Source: Zerene cesonia
Lineage: Eukaryota > Arthropoda > Insecta > Lepidoptera > Pieridae
Length of the DNA stretch: 64,000 nucleotides
Assembly (NCBI RefSeq): GCF_012273895.1
Contig: NC_052118.1
Span: forward strand, 2,852,001-2,916,000
Direction of reading: 5' to 3'
The translations under genes and the position numbers were made by a program. The notes under the pieces are model-generated. The model did no database searches, was not told where the DNA came from, and worked only from the letters and a program-made list of their open reading frames with translations. Shown here in pieces: positions 1 through 15,100 of the stretch (position 1 is its first letter; each line of letters starts with the position of its first letter).

Positions 1-2880
1 CATAAAATCGTAAATAAAGGCACGTGTATTCATTGCATTAATATGGAGTATACGGACTACCATTTTCTAATAAACCGAAGGTTAAAGATCAAATAAGTCC
101 TATGGTAAAAAATTGAATCGATTCGTGATCGATTCGACCTACTTTCGATGAATTAAGCAATAATATATCAATTTGTCAGTGCTGCGACGAATCTATAATT
201 TCGTCTTTGTTTTAACAGGTAATGGTACCGTGTTAATAAATAAAAACTAGCATCCCACGTCGCGGTCGTTCGAAATAAACCATTTTTAACGTTGCCGTCC
301 ATAACACGGATATTCTTTATTGGAACACGCAAGTCGCAGTGCGAGTACTTCGAAGCACTGAACGAGTAATTGCATTAAATCTAATCAAGATTGAAACGAC
401 TTGAACATGGTTGTAAATGGTTTGCAGTAACCAAGTAAAGTTTAGAGGTGATTATTTTTAGTTGGTATAACGAGTTGTCAGCGGTGGCGTGCGGTAGCGT
501 CGCGGAAATCGCCGAGTGGCGTTGGCGTGGTGCCCATCACACGATACATTTTAGATGATTGACGCTTGTCAAGAGCAATGAAGTCATCTACTTTAAAAAA
601 CAAACGCAGTATTTTTAATGACAACTGAGGTAACTCGGACAAATAGGATCAATGTTATAAAAACATGCTTCTGACTTCAGAGTTGATAATATTATCTCTC
701 AACGCATCAAATATACATACGATGTGGACGTTTGTCTAACGTAGAAAATTCATTGTTGGAAAGTGTACAAGATCATTTTTCTGTTATGCTACGGAAGAAA
801 AATAAGTTTCAATAAAATTAAGTTTCAATTTGTATTTCCAAATAACCCCATACGTCCTATTAGATAAACAATATTAGAAATATTAGCAGGAATGATGATG
901 ATGATGGGTATAGACATTTTAATATTATATACCGGTGTTCACCAATATAAATAATAAATGTGTGTATTACAGCACGAGTAGATATATCAATCGAACGGAT
1001 TGAAAATGAATGCTTAATAGCAACATAATTTTTATAACTTCACGCATGGTAATAACAAAAGATTGAAATATGTACGTTTACGTCAGCCGACCACAGGCTG
1101 TGACGCCAAGTGCACGTGACCTGCACTATTATGTACATTTTGTGTTCAATAGAATTAAAAAACCTCCTTTCTGATCACCCACGCACACGTTGCTATGCAC
1201 AATTAGATTGTGACGTTTAGAATGGCGCCAAAGTTGCGCGCCAAAATTAATGTGTCTAATGTCTTATGATTCTGTATGACATGTTAGTTGTGACCATTGC
1301 TACTCTATTAAACATGATTTTACATAACAATTCATTCATTAAGTAAACCAAAAATTTATGAGATCATGAGGAAAATGTTAATGGGGTAAACATTAAGTGA
1401 TGTATTATCAAGTTTAATACGCATTATTCACATCTTGTTTTAATATGACGTCTCGAAGAAAAGTTCATATCGTTGATAGTTCAGTTGATTGATTGATTAG
1501 TATTGGCTATGACGATCATTGCATTGCATTCTAGTTGTTTCATAAATCTTTGCTATTTTAAAATCCAATTGCCTAAATAATTTGCTTTTCGCTTTCGCGT
1601 GATGCTACTTTCGGTCATCTTATCACATTATGTACATAATATGCCTAATATTTACCTTAGACATGCTATACAATTTTCCTTATAATAATACATTAGTTTG
1701 AACAATTCATAAGTATATTGGCAATGAATATTTTGATACTTTTCAAGTATATCTAGTTACGTAACATGTCAACAATTATTATGAACCCGCATAGGTAGCT
1801 GTGATTGTGTGGTAACTGCATTCGCGCTGCAGCCGTTCATTTTCTAATTTAACCAATTGTATTTACAGGCTTCTTGCGTAAATTGCGGATTTATTTTCTG
1901 TTAATATTACCTTATCTTGTCCCTAACGGTAAGTAGTAATGATATTTCTAAACGTAGTAAATCATGGCTCACCTTGATTTTAATTCGCTGTTTATCCCCA
2001 CAATTTATTTAATGAAAGTCAAATGTAGATACGTGGCTAAAACATATTTATGTTATTCTTTCAGATATCATAGTCGTTAACTATTTATATAAAACAAAAA
2101 ATAATATTATCGGCTGAAGTAATTAGGTGCTATAAAACAGTAGAGTTGTAGGTACTCGTAGGCACAATTCTAGATATAAAGCGCGTAATTAAAAAACGCT
2201 ATAAACATAAAAAGACCATTAACTCGCCTGGTGGTAGATGCATCGAGCAAGTAATCGTATACATATATGGAGAATCAAGACTACGTTGGTATACATATGT
2301 GTCGCAAGAGGCATGTTTTTTAGCGTTTATATGTTCTTTTCCGGTAGAGGAATTCTGCTAATCGTAGCTGGCAACATTTTGCGAATACCGCGTATGTCGT
2401 TACCGCGGTTGTTAAGCCAATGCAATTTAAAATGGCCAACCTTCTTAGCTCATGCGAACAATTGATATGAATGAAACTATAGTTAAATCGGTATGGACGA
2501 GGAAAATACACGGGCAGTGTTTTGTGAATCGTTATTATTACGTAGGTTTGTGGTCCACCATCTGAATGTTGGTTCAATACAATTATTATTAATGATATCC
2601 TTAAAGTTTCCTTAAATGCATTTCAAAACGGTTTACGTCTGTCTTCTTTAAGCATTGTATAAAGCATAAATATGATGCAATGATTGAAAACGAATAATAT
2701 ATCCTTATAATACATTTGTCAATATGAAATTAATATTGGCGACTCAAGGATAGAAGAGGAAAAAATACAGAACCTATTTCTTCGATTAAAATTACCGTTT
2801 CGATAATATAAATGTTGATAGGACCTAGATAAGACTCGTTTATTTAGTTTGAACTAAAATCGAGTGAAGTATACGAAATT

Positions 2881-2940
2881 GTAGTTCAAGTGTTAACAGG
2901 TCGCGAAGCCCACGCATTGACTCGGTAAATCAGCGAATGG
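2881..2940 (+). repeat. Local repeat, copy 1 of 2
   Basis: gtagttcaagtgttaacagg, then tcgc..., acgc.ttgactcggtaaatca and cgaa.gg correspond to 3340-3394 about 460 bp downstream. Confidence 0.6.
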
Positions 2941-3339
2941 GTATATGAATAATACGGTACAGTGTATGTACTCTATACCTAGATTATTTTTGTTTTAGGT
3001 CTTGTTTTTGAATCAGTTTTGTAATTAACCTTCTGTGTATTAAAAATAAGGGGCTAAGACGACCGTTTAAAATCTATCTACTGTAATGATCTCTACTATC
3101 TTCTGCACTGACTGTAATAATATTAAACGCGCTTGAGTTTTATGAAGAATATAGGCTTGTATTATGAAATTTTTGACTATTTTATATACGTCATTGGTGT
3201 GATCATATTCATTTGCTGTTCATACAGTTCTACAGACTAATGAATGAGAAACAACCACGTAAATTAAACTATATAGATAAAAAAAATATCTATGGGAATG
3301 CAGTGTATCTTGCTAGGTCCAAAATGTACACAGGAAAGT

Positions 3340-3394
3340 GTAGTTCAAGTGTTAGCGGGTCGCCTACGCGTTGAGTCAGTAAATCACCGAACGG
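3340..3394 (+). repeat. Local repeat, copy 2 of 2
   Basis: gtagttcaagtgttagcggg, tcgcctacgcgttgagtcag and taaatcaccgaacgg match 2881-2940 with a short deletion. Confidence 0.6.
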
Positions 3395-4007
3395 AGCGCC
3401 TTACCGCCATTTGGTACAATCTATGCAAATCGCGACTTAAACTTATTGCTCTCGCCTCTACCTTTCCAAATGCATACTAAACAGCGCCTAACAACGCCTT
3501 TGTTCCCACTTTTCACTTACCGCTCAGCACAGAAGCAAAACAATTTGTACTTTATTTCGTATATCTGAGTCATAGCTTAACAACCGTTGTAGGTTGCTAC
3601 AAGCTCCCGTTTACGTTTCTTTATATTTGCAATTATTGAATATAAATTGTGTTCTTGTTATTAGTATGAAATTCATGCCTTTCAGCGCACAATGTTCATT
3701 TAATATATTTGTTAGAATATTGCCTAAATTTTCTTATGTATTAATTTATCATTGTTAAGGTTCCAGTAAGTAAGGCTCGGTAAGCCCACGTATTTGGGCT
3801 AATTGGCCTTAGAAATGTCAAGCTTTTGCAAAATAATTTACAGCTATTTGTGAGAGCTAGTTATGAAAGTGAAATATATTTTATTGTTCATAATGAAGGT
3901 ATTTCAATTAACCGAGAGGTCGCGCTAACGTGGTTCAATTGAAATTGTGGCGGTGAAACAATAAAAGCCAAATATTCAATTGTTTATTATTTTTATTTAA
4001 TGTTATA

Positions 4008-4072
4008 CGCATTTTTAAAAATACGGTCGAATTAAGAACCATTTCTTTTTTGCAGTCGGTTAAAACTATAAA
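4008..4072 (+). repeat. Possible degenerate transposon end
   Basis: 'acggtcgaattaagaaccat' followed by 'tttgcagtcggttaaaacta' resembles a motif I remember from other lepidopteran interspersed repeats. No partner end seen. Confidence 0.3.
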
Positions 4073-4299
4073 AGAATAGATAATTTTAAGTATGTTTTGG
4101 ATAAGAACTCGGTGCTACTGATAGTGAGATAAACAAATGCATTATGCATATTCCGTAATTAGTAGAAAACACGCAAGGAAGTAGTATGTTATGAAATGAT
4201 GTTGATATTACAACCGACTCCCCTACACTTTTCATAAATTGGGCCACTCTCGCACTCTGAACTTCGTAAATAGAGTAATATATGGATAATTTTTTTATT

Positions 4300-4530
4300 A
4301 TTAGCTTCATTTATATGTTTGAATGTTTTTATGTAACTGTTTAATTCAAACTCTGTATATACTTAAATTCAATTTTTTAGTTTTATATCTGTATATACTT
4401 ATCAAGAATCGGCGATAATGTAAAAATTTTACGAGTTTATTTTATTATCCTGTTTAGGATCGCTAGGATTAAATAATTTCCTTACGTATGCTTTGTATAA
4501 GAGCAAGTGAAATTATTTAGTTGATTCACA
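4300..4530 (+). repeat. Dispersed repeat, copy 1
   Basis: 'cttatcaagaatc', 'agtttattttattatcctg', 'taggatcgctaggattaaat' and 'aagagcaagtgaaattattt' appear in the same order at 57165-57400. No terminal repeats identified. Confidence 0.55.
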
Positions 4531-7500
4531 AATAATGCGTGTTTTTAAGTTTTTTTTAACTATATTTATCATTAGTTTGAAAAACAATTATAAATAGAAT
4601 CATTAAGACAATCGAATCTAAAAAGACCAGTTACTTCGCCACATTTATTTTATGTGATTAAACATAGATAGCGGATACCTATCCACTTTAGGCTTGCAAC
4701 ACTTTAAAAATGTGCCGAAATTTTGTTTTCGGCACGGCAATACTCGGGGTATTACCGTGCCGTAAACAAATATTCACTTCTATTAACAGGGTTATAAAAT
4801 TAATTTATATCCGTGATATAACGTGGGAAAGCAAATAATTATTAATAGTCCACTACCGAATCAGATACACAGATTGTAAAACGCCGTTACTGTGCGGCGT
4901 TGATACGCAGCTTGCCCTCTGTAGCTCTCGCACTGAACATATGTATACTTATATTAAAAGAATATATATTATAATGGTTTTTTAATTTGTGTATAAACAA
5001 TCGATAAATCATCACGCTATTAGGATCCATAGCTAATGCTCCAATTGAAGATTCACCTTACGGTTCCCATGACGTTCCGAGAACAAGACATAGAATGTAA
5101 CCGGACTCTGTCCGCGTTCTTCCGCATAGATATACACATTGCGATCCAATTATATACAATACGGAGATATATAAAATATTTACTGCAGAGTAATTACTGT
5201 GAGAATCTTATGGTTATTATTCATACCATTGTCGGGCCAGTAGATTATAACAATATACTTATATAGGCGGTAATTGTGGCTAACTAGCAATTATTTACTA
5301 CATATATGTATGTTTAATTGAGTGTTTATTTTGTTTTTCTTAAGATTATCATAAGTGTTAAATCGACTTGATATTGTTATTAAGATAACTATATTTTAGC
5401 TGCATTTTGTTTTATGTCAATAGATTGATTGATATGCCCATTAAAAGGAACATTATAGGAATATTTATTAATAGATGTTTTTATTAATATGAAATGATAT
5501 GATATTAAACTCAAATTATTTAATTAGTTTTCATAGCACATGATCAATCAAATCTAACATTTTTACAATTGCGGGGGTAAAAGTTAAGATAAGTATCACG
5601 TGATTATATTAGATATACAATAAAACTTGTATTTATTCAGGAATTTTTAAGAGATTTAATATGATAACAGCGCATTTTTAATTAGCAAAAAAACCCACAA
5701 ATTAACATAATTTACCGTGTGGATTTTATGAAATAATCCTCGCGTACCTTGTTTATTACTTACTTATTATTATTACATTGAGCTAAAAAAAATATTATGT
5801 TGTTTTATCCATACTTCTATAAGAATCTTTAAATTAGAATAGATGAATAAGAAATAAATGTTTTTATAATTTTTATAATATACGTACATATGTCTCAGTA
5901 AACAGATACGACCAGAAATGTTTTTATTAAAGAATTTTATATAAATCAGATAATTCACAGAATAAGGTCATACGTTTAGAATATCTATTACTGCAGTTAT
6001 TAATTAAATGTATACTCTAAGGCGACTTCTTGTCTCGGATAACAAAATTTAGTGTAAGTGAAACAGGGGGTGAAAGTTCGTATCAAAATTCAAAAAAAAA
6101 ATCGTTCGTATAAAATCGAATAGTGCCTTATTACTGTACTAGGGAAGCCAGTGGAGCGTTATTAAAAATAAATAGTAAAATTCATTCGCGTACAAAAAGC
6201 GCACCCCACACGTTTCCATACGGATGTATGTCATAAAGGGTCATAAAATAATGTGACTCGTGTAATTAGCGCCAACGGTTTATCTCAGGACAGCTGCCAG
6301 ACAATTGTAGTGGACAAATCGCGAGGTTCAACGACCAGAGACACCTAGATAAGATCAATCTAGCTTCTAGAGGTTTCTCTACGTTTTCCAAGTAGTTTTT
6401 GTGTTGGAGAAAATTTTTAACGTAAACGTGTTAAGGATAGAATTGAGTTAGAGTAACTTCTCATTAGGCATGTTTCGTGGTAAGAAACGTTAATAGGAAA
6501 AATGCATTTGTATGAAAATATCTTGATTTAATAACTTAACTCTCATAGTACATTGACTTATATATCCTATTCCGATATGAATCAAACAAGCTTAAACGTA
6601 ATGTAAAAACGTTTGAAATTTGCACATTATACGCTTCTGTTATAGTAGAAACATCTTGCCGGTGTCGTTACGGTGGACGGACACGTGACGTAACCGACAC
6701 GATAGCGGAGCATCACGATACAGTACATTGGCTATGCAGGTCCGGTGTAGCCTGCACTCTCTTGTTTATATGAATATTGAAATACAATTACACGATCACC
6801 AATACTGATACTAATTGCTGAGATGACTTAGAAAGTGTATTAATTCCCGCGCTTTACTGTCTGAATCTATACTACTTAATTAATAGTACAAAGATGTAGT
6901 GTTTTGAATTTTTTTGTTTTAAATCGAATCGATTTTAATAATTCCTTCACCGGTGGATCCTTGAGTGTTATGTGTGTACAACTGACGGGGCGGGTCGCTA
7001 GGAATTCTATATTTAAGCGATAGAAACATTGCCTAAATGCGTTATTTTTATCTAAATTCCCACTCAAGGAAAAAGGTATACACTGCCGTACAAGTAGAAC
7101 TTTGGAACATTATGAAGCTTAATTAGAAACCCATTTTCCTCCGATATTATTACCACAAAAACTAACAATGAACGCCAAACACGATACCGCCGCCGGTTCC
7201 TTAGCATTCATTGCATAAATATATATGTAAGAATTCCAAAAACTCGACCCATTGAATGTTTGAACTTTAATATTCCTGTGTCGTTGTCTCCGCTACGTGA
7301 TCTGAACCCTTCCCTCGTGGTTCAATATCACACTGCCTCAAAACAATGAATTCATGACCAACTTCCAGTAGTGTTCGTGAGCTCCATGTCGTCAGCGGAA
7401 TATTGAGTAACACTTAATTTTAAGAGCTAAACAATTCTGTACATGACACCAGCTTGTATTAGTGGCGAGAAATGGGTATAGTTTGATACGTGCATACGAA

Positions 7501-10500
7501 GCTCTTAGCGGATTATAAACGTAATTCTTTTAATCCCTAAAATTAATATAAGAAATGCGAAACTTTGGGTGTTTGGGAGATTAGTTGTATGAATGTTTAT
7601 TACTAAATTAACTCTAGTTATGCAGCGATCTGATATTGATGAAGTTAAGTAAATAACATAGACTATAGAAATACTAGCCTGAGAGGTTTCCGGTGGGTGA
7701 AAGAGCGAGGCATAGATAGTAAATAGCATATTGGTGAAGTATGATTCAGGCAGCTGATTATATAATTTCGTTCAAGAACGTGATATATGTGAAATCGTGG
7801 GAATATTACCGTATTTATAAGTGCTGTCTTGTGTTTTTCGATCCACCAACTCCTGACTCTAATCTCAAATTAAATGAAATATTATACACTAGCTATAAAT
7901 CAATGAAATAGAAGTAATCTTTAATTACAAATTATAGAATGATAATAATAATAATTTATTTAAAAATAAATACTTAATAATGTATCTAACCTTTCTGAAT
8001 ATGTTAATCTACATTCGTACTACTGTATTATAATATCGAAGTCTGTTATTTATTAAGCGGTATGTAATTTAATTTAATTATAATCAAAGTGATGTGAACG
8101 AAGACCAAATGATGTTACATTATAATTGACAACATTACAGAAATAAAAAAAGAACAACGTTTTATGTAAATCAAGAAACCCTATGATACATTTATTGACA
8201 CACTTAAAACCCAGCCAGGAAATCTGAGTCTAATCCTAAACGTCCTACATAAAGAGCCTAACGAGCAGTTTATTCAATCAATGTAATTAACTTATTATTT
8301 ATGTTGTGTTTTTTCCATGCTTTGATGTAGATTGAATAGTAGTAATTATGTGGTGATTTATAAAGAAACATATCATAACTTTTTTATAAATGAAAAAAAG
8401 AAAAATTAAAAAGAAATATAGATGTCTTTAAGTGTTTTTGTACAAAGATAAAAACACTAAAAGGCTATCTATAATTTTTTATTGTCGGCAAAAAAATTTA
8501 TTCGAACGTTTATATCATGTATATAATCAATATATCACTTTATAAAACCCCGTTCATTTATATTCAATTACTCTTCTATTACTATAGAATTTATTCCACA
8601 GTCATAAATTTCACGTCAACTGCTTCCTTTAATTCTCGTACATACATTGTAATCACAGCTTTTTATATACACGCACAATGTAAGGTAAATCCATGTAAAG
8701 CACATAATATGACTAAGGATGTAATATCGTACAAAGACATGTAATTACTGGAGCACATGGCCGTAATCCAATTAAGCAAAGCCGGTACACCTAGTTTCAT
8801 TATGGTTACCGCCGGCACTATGTATAATGAAGGGAATCTGAGTGCTTTACTGAGATCGAGGTGCGCTGATAATCGAATTAATTCGAACTGCAGTGAAGCC
8901 GACAAGGGTTTAACTTAGTTTATGAGTATGCTCTTAGCGTGCAACAAGTTTGTGCGAGCGTCTTGAGTGCTTTGAAATCGGTTAAGCCATATAGCGCCGC
9001 TCCAACTAGAATGCTACGTAGTTCCAAACGGTTTATTAAGCTATGCTTCACTGAGCGAAAGTTGGTGCAGAAGTCGGTAAGCTGCTGTTAACGCCTAGTC
9101 ACACCTGGGAGGCTCGTGAGGCGATATATTATGGATTTTCAACGCAACCGAGTTCACTTTAAAAGGCAGAATGTTTAGGATTAGAATACAACACAATTTC
9201 TCGTTGTGCTTTTGATATCCTAACTAGTAGAATAAATAGAATTGTAAATGCGAATGTGTGTTTGTTCGTTTGTGTCTCTTTCGAGATGCAAAAGATCGTC
9301 AACTAGAAGCAACTTGTCTAATAGCATAGTATTGTAAATTATTATTGGGAATTTTAGGATTACAACAATCTTTATTATGGTATATTTTATTATTTCGAAA
9401 CAAAGCACCAATAATATTCGCAGTTCTTTAATAACCGAAAAGCAACAATAATATTTATCTGTATGGAGTATTTCTCTGTCGCCCCCATCGATCTGTTTCA
9501 CAACATCCGCTTGCAAAATGTTCTGATTTACTGTATACATAAACAATTAATTTTAATATTACTGTCGCTCCAGTACCTTACAATATCATCCTTATTTATT
9601 CATACAAAAAACATATTTCCTGTTTATATTTAATTTTACTTATTTGCAAGCAATTCTTATTTCACTAGTGTTATCTTCAAAGTACGTATTTATTATTGAA
9701 ATAAAACCTCAATTAGATTTACTAGATAAGATGAAAAAATTTCTTGAACTTTACAGATACATATAGAAGCCTCTTCTAAAACGCATGGCAAACACGTGGT
9801 TACCCATTCCGCGAAACATTTCAAAGCAATATCACCTAATGAATTAGAACGAAATAAATGCATTGTTGAAGCGTGCCCGCCTGCACTACTCGTAGTGGTT
9901 TGACCAAAATGAATAACCACGCCATCGGTTATTGGTACTCGGATCAATCGCTATGAATTATATCCAGCGTATATTTCATTGTGTATGCCAGCCGCTGGTT
10001 GTCGCGCGACATTATTTACATATAAGCCGTTGTTCCCGGCTCATTCATGGCTCGGGCCGTTCACGCTGATTTATCACTTTAATTTCATAAGTATCTCTTT
10101 GTAATACGTTCTATATTAGATATTAGGGATTCATATTTTCACCTTTATGGCTGGCAGTTAAAATTTAGTTACGTTATGTACGGTCGATAAACGATGTCTC
10201 ATGGAGCAAATTATAAATTTATGTTGAATATTGTAGTTACTGGTTAATAGTTGGTTATAGTTGTTAATGTTACATTTTGAAGGCTCTGCGAAATAGTAGA
10301 GATGAAAGTTATTAACCGAAATGCCTGCTATAACAAACCATGAAATATAAAATTGTAATTTTTTCGTTGCCCGATTCAAGGTTTCTTGCAAAAACATTGT
10401 GCCTTGCAAAAATGCTTTCAGGGGTCACTGGCCGATCTCATAAAATTCATTCAGTTACACTCGATTTGGTAAATAGCTAATGACTATTGGAACTCGATCG

Positions 10501-11928
10501 ACTCCAATCCGTTTCGATTAAGTGCAATATAAAAAAATCGTTTCTAGAAATCTGTAATCTGATGTTTTGTTTTAACGCGTGTGAAAACCCACGTACCTGC
10601 TTTGATATACGAGAATTTACATGGAATGTATAGAGTATACGGGTGTATTATAGTTTATTGCGCTGATATTGTAAGACGAGCCGCGATATTCGCCGAGAGC
10701 AGTGCAATCTGAGTCTTAATTCGCAGCTGGCAAAACGAATGATGATTCATTTTAGTTTATATTCTGAAGTGTGCACGTAGTTCTCCTCTCTGGCGCGTCT
10801 AGGAATAGAGTTGCAATTTGTATGTCATCGTTTGCATAGATACTTCTTTACTCTTGGTAGCAGTAACTTGGCAGTTGTACGCGTGACTCACTAGTGCGCT
10901 CCCATGATTATCGTCGACGCAGTTAGTTCAGATTTGTAAAAAAAAAATTGGCAACGTATCCACAAAAAAATTGGAAGCGATCGGGATCGTGTTTCTCAAA
11001 TGGCTCATTAGAACGTTGTCTTATGAAGGGGAGATGCGGTCTGTTTGAAACGATCGTGTCATTCACATGTGCGGAATCATTAAGTCTACATTATATTCTT
11101 TATTTTAGTAGCTCCAACATTTGCAACGCATATTACGTAAAATAAATGTGTACGGCGAATTCAATCTGTATAAAATTTTATGCATTTTAAATCATTCTAT
11201 ATTCGAACTCTAATATTATTCGAATAGCTATTCGATTCACATCCGCGCAATCATCATGATTTTGTCGATATTTCCATAGTTATATAATGCTATACTATTT
11301 TTATTAGCCGAGGTTTTGCGTACACCTGTGACAGTAGCGAGCTGCATTCTGCGGTAGGTTTTACTAAATGCGTACGTGCACGCCTTGTCACGTGTGCTTA
11401 GGGTTGGCAAATATAAAGCAAAACCTTGTGAAGCAATGCCTATTTGAATAATGTTCTCATATTGTTGTTAGCGAGTCTTCAGTTTAATAGCATATCCAGA
11501 AATCGGCAAACCTCACAGAATTAAAGAATTTTTCAAAGTAGTGGTTGTAAATCCCGTTCATACATTAACTGTAATTATAGAAGCCTGTGAACATTACTAC
11601 ATAATTCCCAATTAATTACGTTGGAAAGAAGAAACAATCCATGTAGGATCTGAGCCGAAACTAGTAGTCCTATTTAAACCCGGTTATAGCCTGAATAATC
11701 CGGTTATATGATAACCCTAGGTTGCACGGTCTCCGTACGGCACGTCGCTACCGGTTGGTAAACATTCACACACGCAGATAAACATCTTTGTAAATCCGCA
11801 CGCTTCGGCATAATACCGTAGTTGGGTATAAATAGAGTGTACACATGGAAATGGGATTGGACACTTACTGCAGTCAAGTACCAACTTCTTGAGTATCATG
11901 CGTATGAGAAGTCTGCAGTATCCTACTA

Positions 11929-12125
11929 TCCTACTAATATTATAAATGCGAAAGTCTGTAAGGAAGTGTGTGTTTGTTGACCTTTTACGCAAAAACTACT
12001 GAACCGATTGCAATGAAATTTGGTACGTAGACAGCTGGACAACTGGAATAACATATAGGAAAACTTTTTTCCGATATTCCTATGGGGTACGGACTTACGC
12101 GGGTGAAACCGCGGGGCGCAGCTAG
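11929..12125 (+). mobile_element. Helitron-like non-autonomous element, full length
   Basis: Starts TCCTACTAATATTATAAATG and ends gcgcagCTAG followed by T, with the internal box aactactgaaccgattgcaatgaaatttggtacg split across the body. The TC...CTAG|T ends between A and T fit Helitrons, in the style of the Lepidoptera Lep1/MINE-1 elements as I recall them. About 197 bp. Confidence 0.65.
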
Positions 12126-15100
12126 TTCTTTATAAAGCAAAATACTACGTTCGTAAAGAAAACCTTAAAATATTAAATGCTGTTTTTAACAATTGTAATG
12201 TAATGTAAATTATTGCGAAAAACAGCGGTAAGTTCTTAATTCGGCATGAAAGTAACAAAGTCGGTCGCTCTCCTCATTACAGTTTTGTAAACGTCAGTGA
12301 ACCAATCAATGAAATGTTTTAAATTTCATTTATTTTATAATTTAGCAAGCAATTCATTTAAGCAATCATGAACTATAATATAATGACGTATACTGTCTTC
12401 ATTTGCTGTATAAGCGAGCTATATGTACCAATTGAAATATACATATTTATAAATTCACATTCAAAGCTTATTCGCAACATAGAGATTGAATAATACGGCA
12501 AGTCTATGATTTTTCCACATACTGGAAATCGGAGTGAGGCATTAAAATTAGATCGCGGGGTATTATCGAGTAGACTGAGCAGTTATGCTGTTGAATAATG
12601 AATGCGTGGGGTTCCCATTCACGTCACGTGTCCTATTGATTTGCTTTCATGTTACTCGCATTATTTTAATAAGGTTTATTCAACGGTATTTACGGATCAT
12701 ATTGGTATTATAGGCCCTTTATTATATCGGCTTATTTAGTCGACGTCTTAAGGACGATTGGATCGAAGTCTCATTAATTTGTAGATTGAATTATAAGCAG
12801 TCTAAGATCCGTAGTGTTAATGGAAGAATATGAACATATGTATTAAATGAATCTGGATCGATTTTGTATTGCATAGGAGTTGATCTGAACGTACTAATAT
12901 CTACACTTCATAAACGTTAACTGTTACAATTTTGTAAGCGGAATAATAAACATGTCTTATATCAGATATGTATAGTATGTATCTTTTATAATAAAGTGAG
13001 TAAATTAATTACTATGTATTCTCCATTGTGGTCGTTCCAATCATAGCCAGTATAGCCACACTATACCACACAAAGTCGAGCAACATTGGCAAACGAAATA
13101 AAAAATATTTATTTTCCATGCCTCGCATCACTTACGTAATGTAAAAGGCTCGTTATTAATACAAATATGATGCATTTCTCATTAAAACAATCTAGTTATT
13201 AATGTAAAGCATTAACCAGTCCTTTGTTATATGAAAGCGAGGGCAAACCACAGGGGCGGCGATTTGAGCGAGCGTTGAACGGACAACCGAAAATTAATTA
13301 ACATACTTTGGTGCGCAACCGGACAGGTGGCCACCCACCACCCCATCCGATACGGATATTATTTCTCCATTTCCCCCTTTGCAGTTTATTTGATGTGCGT
13401 AGTGTAGTCCGCACTTGATGTAATGATTCGTTTTTATCTGCGTCCGCCTACTGTAAAACAATCGCGAATGCTCGAAACTACCCGAATGGTAACTCCCAAA
13501 CTTTAGTAGAAAATAGAGTTTCTTTGCTTTGACAACTTTTTATCTTTACGGCTTAAGAGTTTTTAAAATACAAATACATAAAACGATGGAAACGCGATAT
13601 TATAAATTGCAGTTTTGAGAATTTCGTTCACATCATTGCGTATAAAGAAGGTTACGATTCGTAGCATATCAAAAGAGTTCGCATTGCAACTTTTTAATTA
13701 AGAGAACCGGTGATGGAATGTAAAATATTATATTATTTGCAACATTTATATCCGCACCAGAATGAGGAATTGTTACTTAGTTACGTATATACGCGTAAAA
13801 GTACTAGCCGTGGCCTATTTACTTTAAAAGTGTAATTAAATAATCCAAGCCCGGCCTTGCTCTGCCAAATTAGGATTTTTGGATACTTTTGAAATTGTTT
13901 TCGCAATAAATATTTTATAAATTGCGAGGCGTTAAAATTCACGACATTGATATTTTAATTTTGGAATGAGGGCTTAAAAATTGTCAACAAATAAGTATTA
14001 ATTGCGTCGTTATGATATCTACCTATTTATAGATATCGACTCGTTAAATGTATTAAGTTTATCAATATAGTTATATCCTCCTTTAAATCTTAAAATGTAT
14101 GTCTTCAACCTTGATATCCTTTCCTTAAGTATACTAACATGTAAGTTTATAATCTTTGCGTTGAACAAGGAACAGTTTCCAAAATTTGTGTTTAACATGG
14201 GTCACGTTGCCACACTGAACATACCTTTGACCGAGGTAAGTGCCACTCCTTCGGTCTTGGGATGCTTCAACATATTAGGTTTATAAATACTATAATAATG
14301 GATTTTGGCTTGGTAGGACGGATCATTTCATTGGTTCAAAGGGTGTTGTGAATCCATTAAAAAATGTTAGAAAGATTACACACGCAGTCTCATAAAGTAT
14401 ATGTTCAAGATGACGGATTCCTTTATAAATATTAAATAATATTAAAATCAATCTACTTATTGTAAATAGAATATCATACATTATAGATTTATTACAATCA
14501 TTAACTAGCAGTAAAGTAGACAAAAATTATAAATAGTCACACGATATAATCGCTTTTCGATGCAAATTAGCCGAATGAAATTCAAATAGGGTAATATTTA
14601 TATTTCTGGAATTTTCGAAATGCTTAATGAATACGAATGTATAAGCCTATGCATATTATACTATGGCCTGCAATGTACGTGTGCATGTAATTATAGGACA
14701 AGGAATTGATTAGAGACGTTGAGCTGTGAAAAAAACCGTTTTATTGCCTCCGCAGAGTACACGCGATAGAGTCTAAATGGTACTAAATTACCAGAATTAT
14801 TCCGTACTTCGGTATTAAATGCATTCCAGTTAAAGGAATCGCGTGCTGTTACTGCGAAGGACGCGGGCCTTTTTCATTTCATGTGCTTTTAATTTACTTA
14901 AAAAATCGGAACCAACAGCATTCTAGGTTTCTGTTTGCATGCACTGTTTAATTGTCTTTTTATATGGGTGTTAAATTTTCGTCCATTTCGTTGTATCGAA
15001 TTAGGTACTAAGAAGTGTTAATAAATATATACCATATTATATGTATACTTTAGATAAAATCAAAGGAAAGGTTGGAATTATATAATTAACTTTATATTTA

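Noticed and set aside
9220..9546. 108-aa minus-strand ORF
   Set aside because: Low-complexity AT-rich composition with no recognisable domain, signal or splice context.
14190..14236. Possible first coding exon ATG GGT CAC ... ACC GAG followed by GTAAGTG upstream of sd
   Set aside because: The donor-like site is good, but the frame ends in phase 0, whereas the exon at 20731 needs one base from the previous exon. The peptide also has no likeness to TEAD N-termini.
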